In this document: one piece after another, positions 5,500 through 5,612 of the stretch | How positions within the stretch are numbered: the stretch's first letter is position 1 | How the letters are laid out: the number at the start of each line of letters is the position of its first letter | DNA from: Oceanicaulis sp. | GTDB lineage: Bacteria; Pseudomonadota; Alphaproteobacteria; Caulobacterales; Maricaulaceae | DNA length: 5,612 nucleotides | Direction of reading: 5' to 3' | Assembly (NCBI GenBank): GCA_007571185.1 | Contig: RKRX01000123.1 | Span: forward strand, 1 to 5,612 | The notes under the pieces: generated by a model | The model's database searches: none | Told to the model about the DNA's origin: nothing | Seen by the model: the letters and a program-made list of their open reading frames with translations, nothing else | Program-made: the position numbers and the translations under genes

Positions 5500-5556
5500 C
5501 GCCGTTATCTGTTGGGGAACGGCGAAAATCCTGCCTGGGTGAGTTGCGGCCGTTAT
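5500..5556 (+). repeat. Inverted repeat with an alternative pairing partner
   Basis: CGCCGTT (5500-5506) and AACGGCG (5518-5524) form a perfect 7-bp stem with an 11-base loop. GCCGTTAT at 5501-5508 recurs exactly at 5549-5556, so AACGGC (5518-5523) could pair with either copy. No T-run follows either stem. Confidence 0.4.
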
Positions 5557-5612
5557 GTTCAGTATCGCTGGTGAAGCTTGGGGCGCATAACTCTCATGTC
5601 AGAGATACAGGG

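Larger units (their letters stand above)
5388..5612 (+). other. Region after ubiK without a convincing gene; several inverted repeats
   Basis: These 225 bases carry no recognisable protein in any frame. Visible structures are a small hairpin CGCTC-GGCA-GAGCG (5403-5416) without a T-run, a longer imperfect hairpin (5418-5458), and CGCCGTT/AACGGCG (5500-5506/5518-5524) with a second GCCGTTAT copy at 5549-5556. The frame of ubiK stays open from its TAG to the window edge, including an ATG at 5424, but its translation resembles nothing I know. The stretch is best read as intergenic or as the leader of a gene beyond the right edge. Confidence 0.5.

Noticed and set aside
1..5612. CRISPR array, insertion sequence ends or attachment sites
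   Set aside because: No regularly spaced repeats, no long terminal inverted repeats and no tRNA-linked direct repeats were seen. The only accessory signal is the partial Rpn-like gene.

Overview
The window looks like core chromosome of an alphaproteobacterium. The DNA is GC-rich, gene order is compact, and five of the six recognisable genes are housekeeping genes whose sequences read as alphaproteobacterial: a bL25 protein of the long CTC type, a COG1565/NDUFAF7-type methyltransferase next to lgt, and a UbiK-type protein beginning MQSRNP. A Caulobacterales/Maricaulales-like host is my best guess. It rests on protein style and gene order, not on any search.

Layout, left to right. Bases 1-138 (minus strand) hold the first 46 codons of a gene that runs off the left edge. 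It resembles the N-terminus of Rpn/YhgA-like PD-(D/E)XK nucleases (the 'transposase_31' family) and is the only accessory-type gene seen. Bases 139-401 hold no gene I can support, only weak promoter, hairpin and terminator candidates. Next come three minus-strand genes read right to left: prs (PRPP synthetase), rplY (ribosomal protein bL25) and pth (peptidyl-tRNA hydrolase). rplY has its own promoter-like sequence and a strongly structured leader. A second minus-strand pair, lgt (lipoprotein diacylglyceryl transferase) and a SAM-dependent methyltransferase, lies upstream of prs. The two genes are 16 bases apart and probably form one operon. A short divergent promoter region of about 120 bases separates lgt from the plus-strand gene ubiK. 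The last 225 bases hold no convincing gene but contain several inverted repeats.

Functionally, prs supplies PRPP for nucleotide, histidine, tryptophan and NAD synthesis. rplY and pth serve translation: bL25 binds 5S rRNA and Pth recycles peptidyl-tRNA. Lgt carries out the first step of lipoprotein maturation in the inner membrane. The methyltransferase family is linked to respiratory complex I in mitochondria, and UbiK to ubiquinone synthesis, so respiration is a loose shared theme at the right end.

No complete novel system is visible. The observations most worth checking are the partial Rpn-like gene beside pth, an unusual pair of residues in the Pth active-site loop, the tandem hairpins at the predicted 5' end of the rplY transcript, and leader structures near prs and after ubiK. 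Four start codons (pth, methyltransferase, lgt, ubiK) are placed downstream of the longest possible ORF because of ribosome-binding sites or a promoter.
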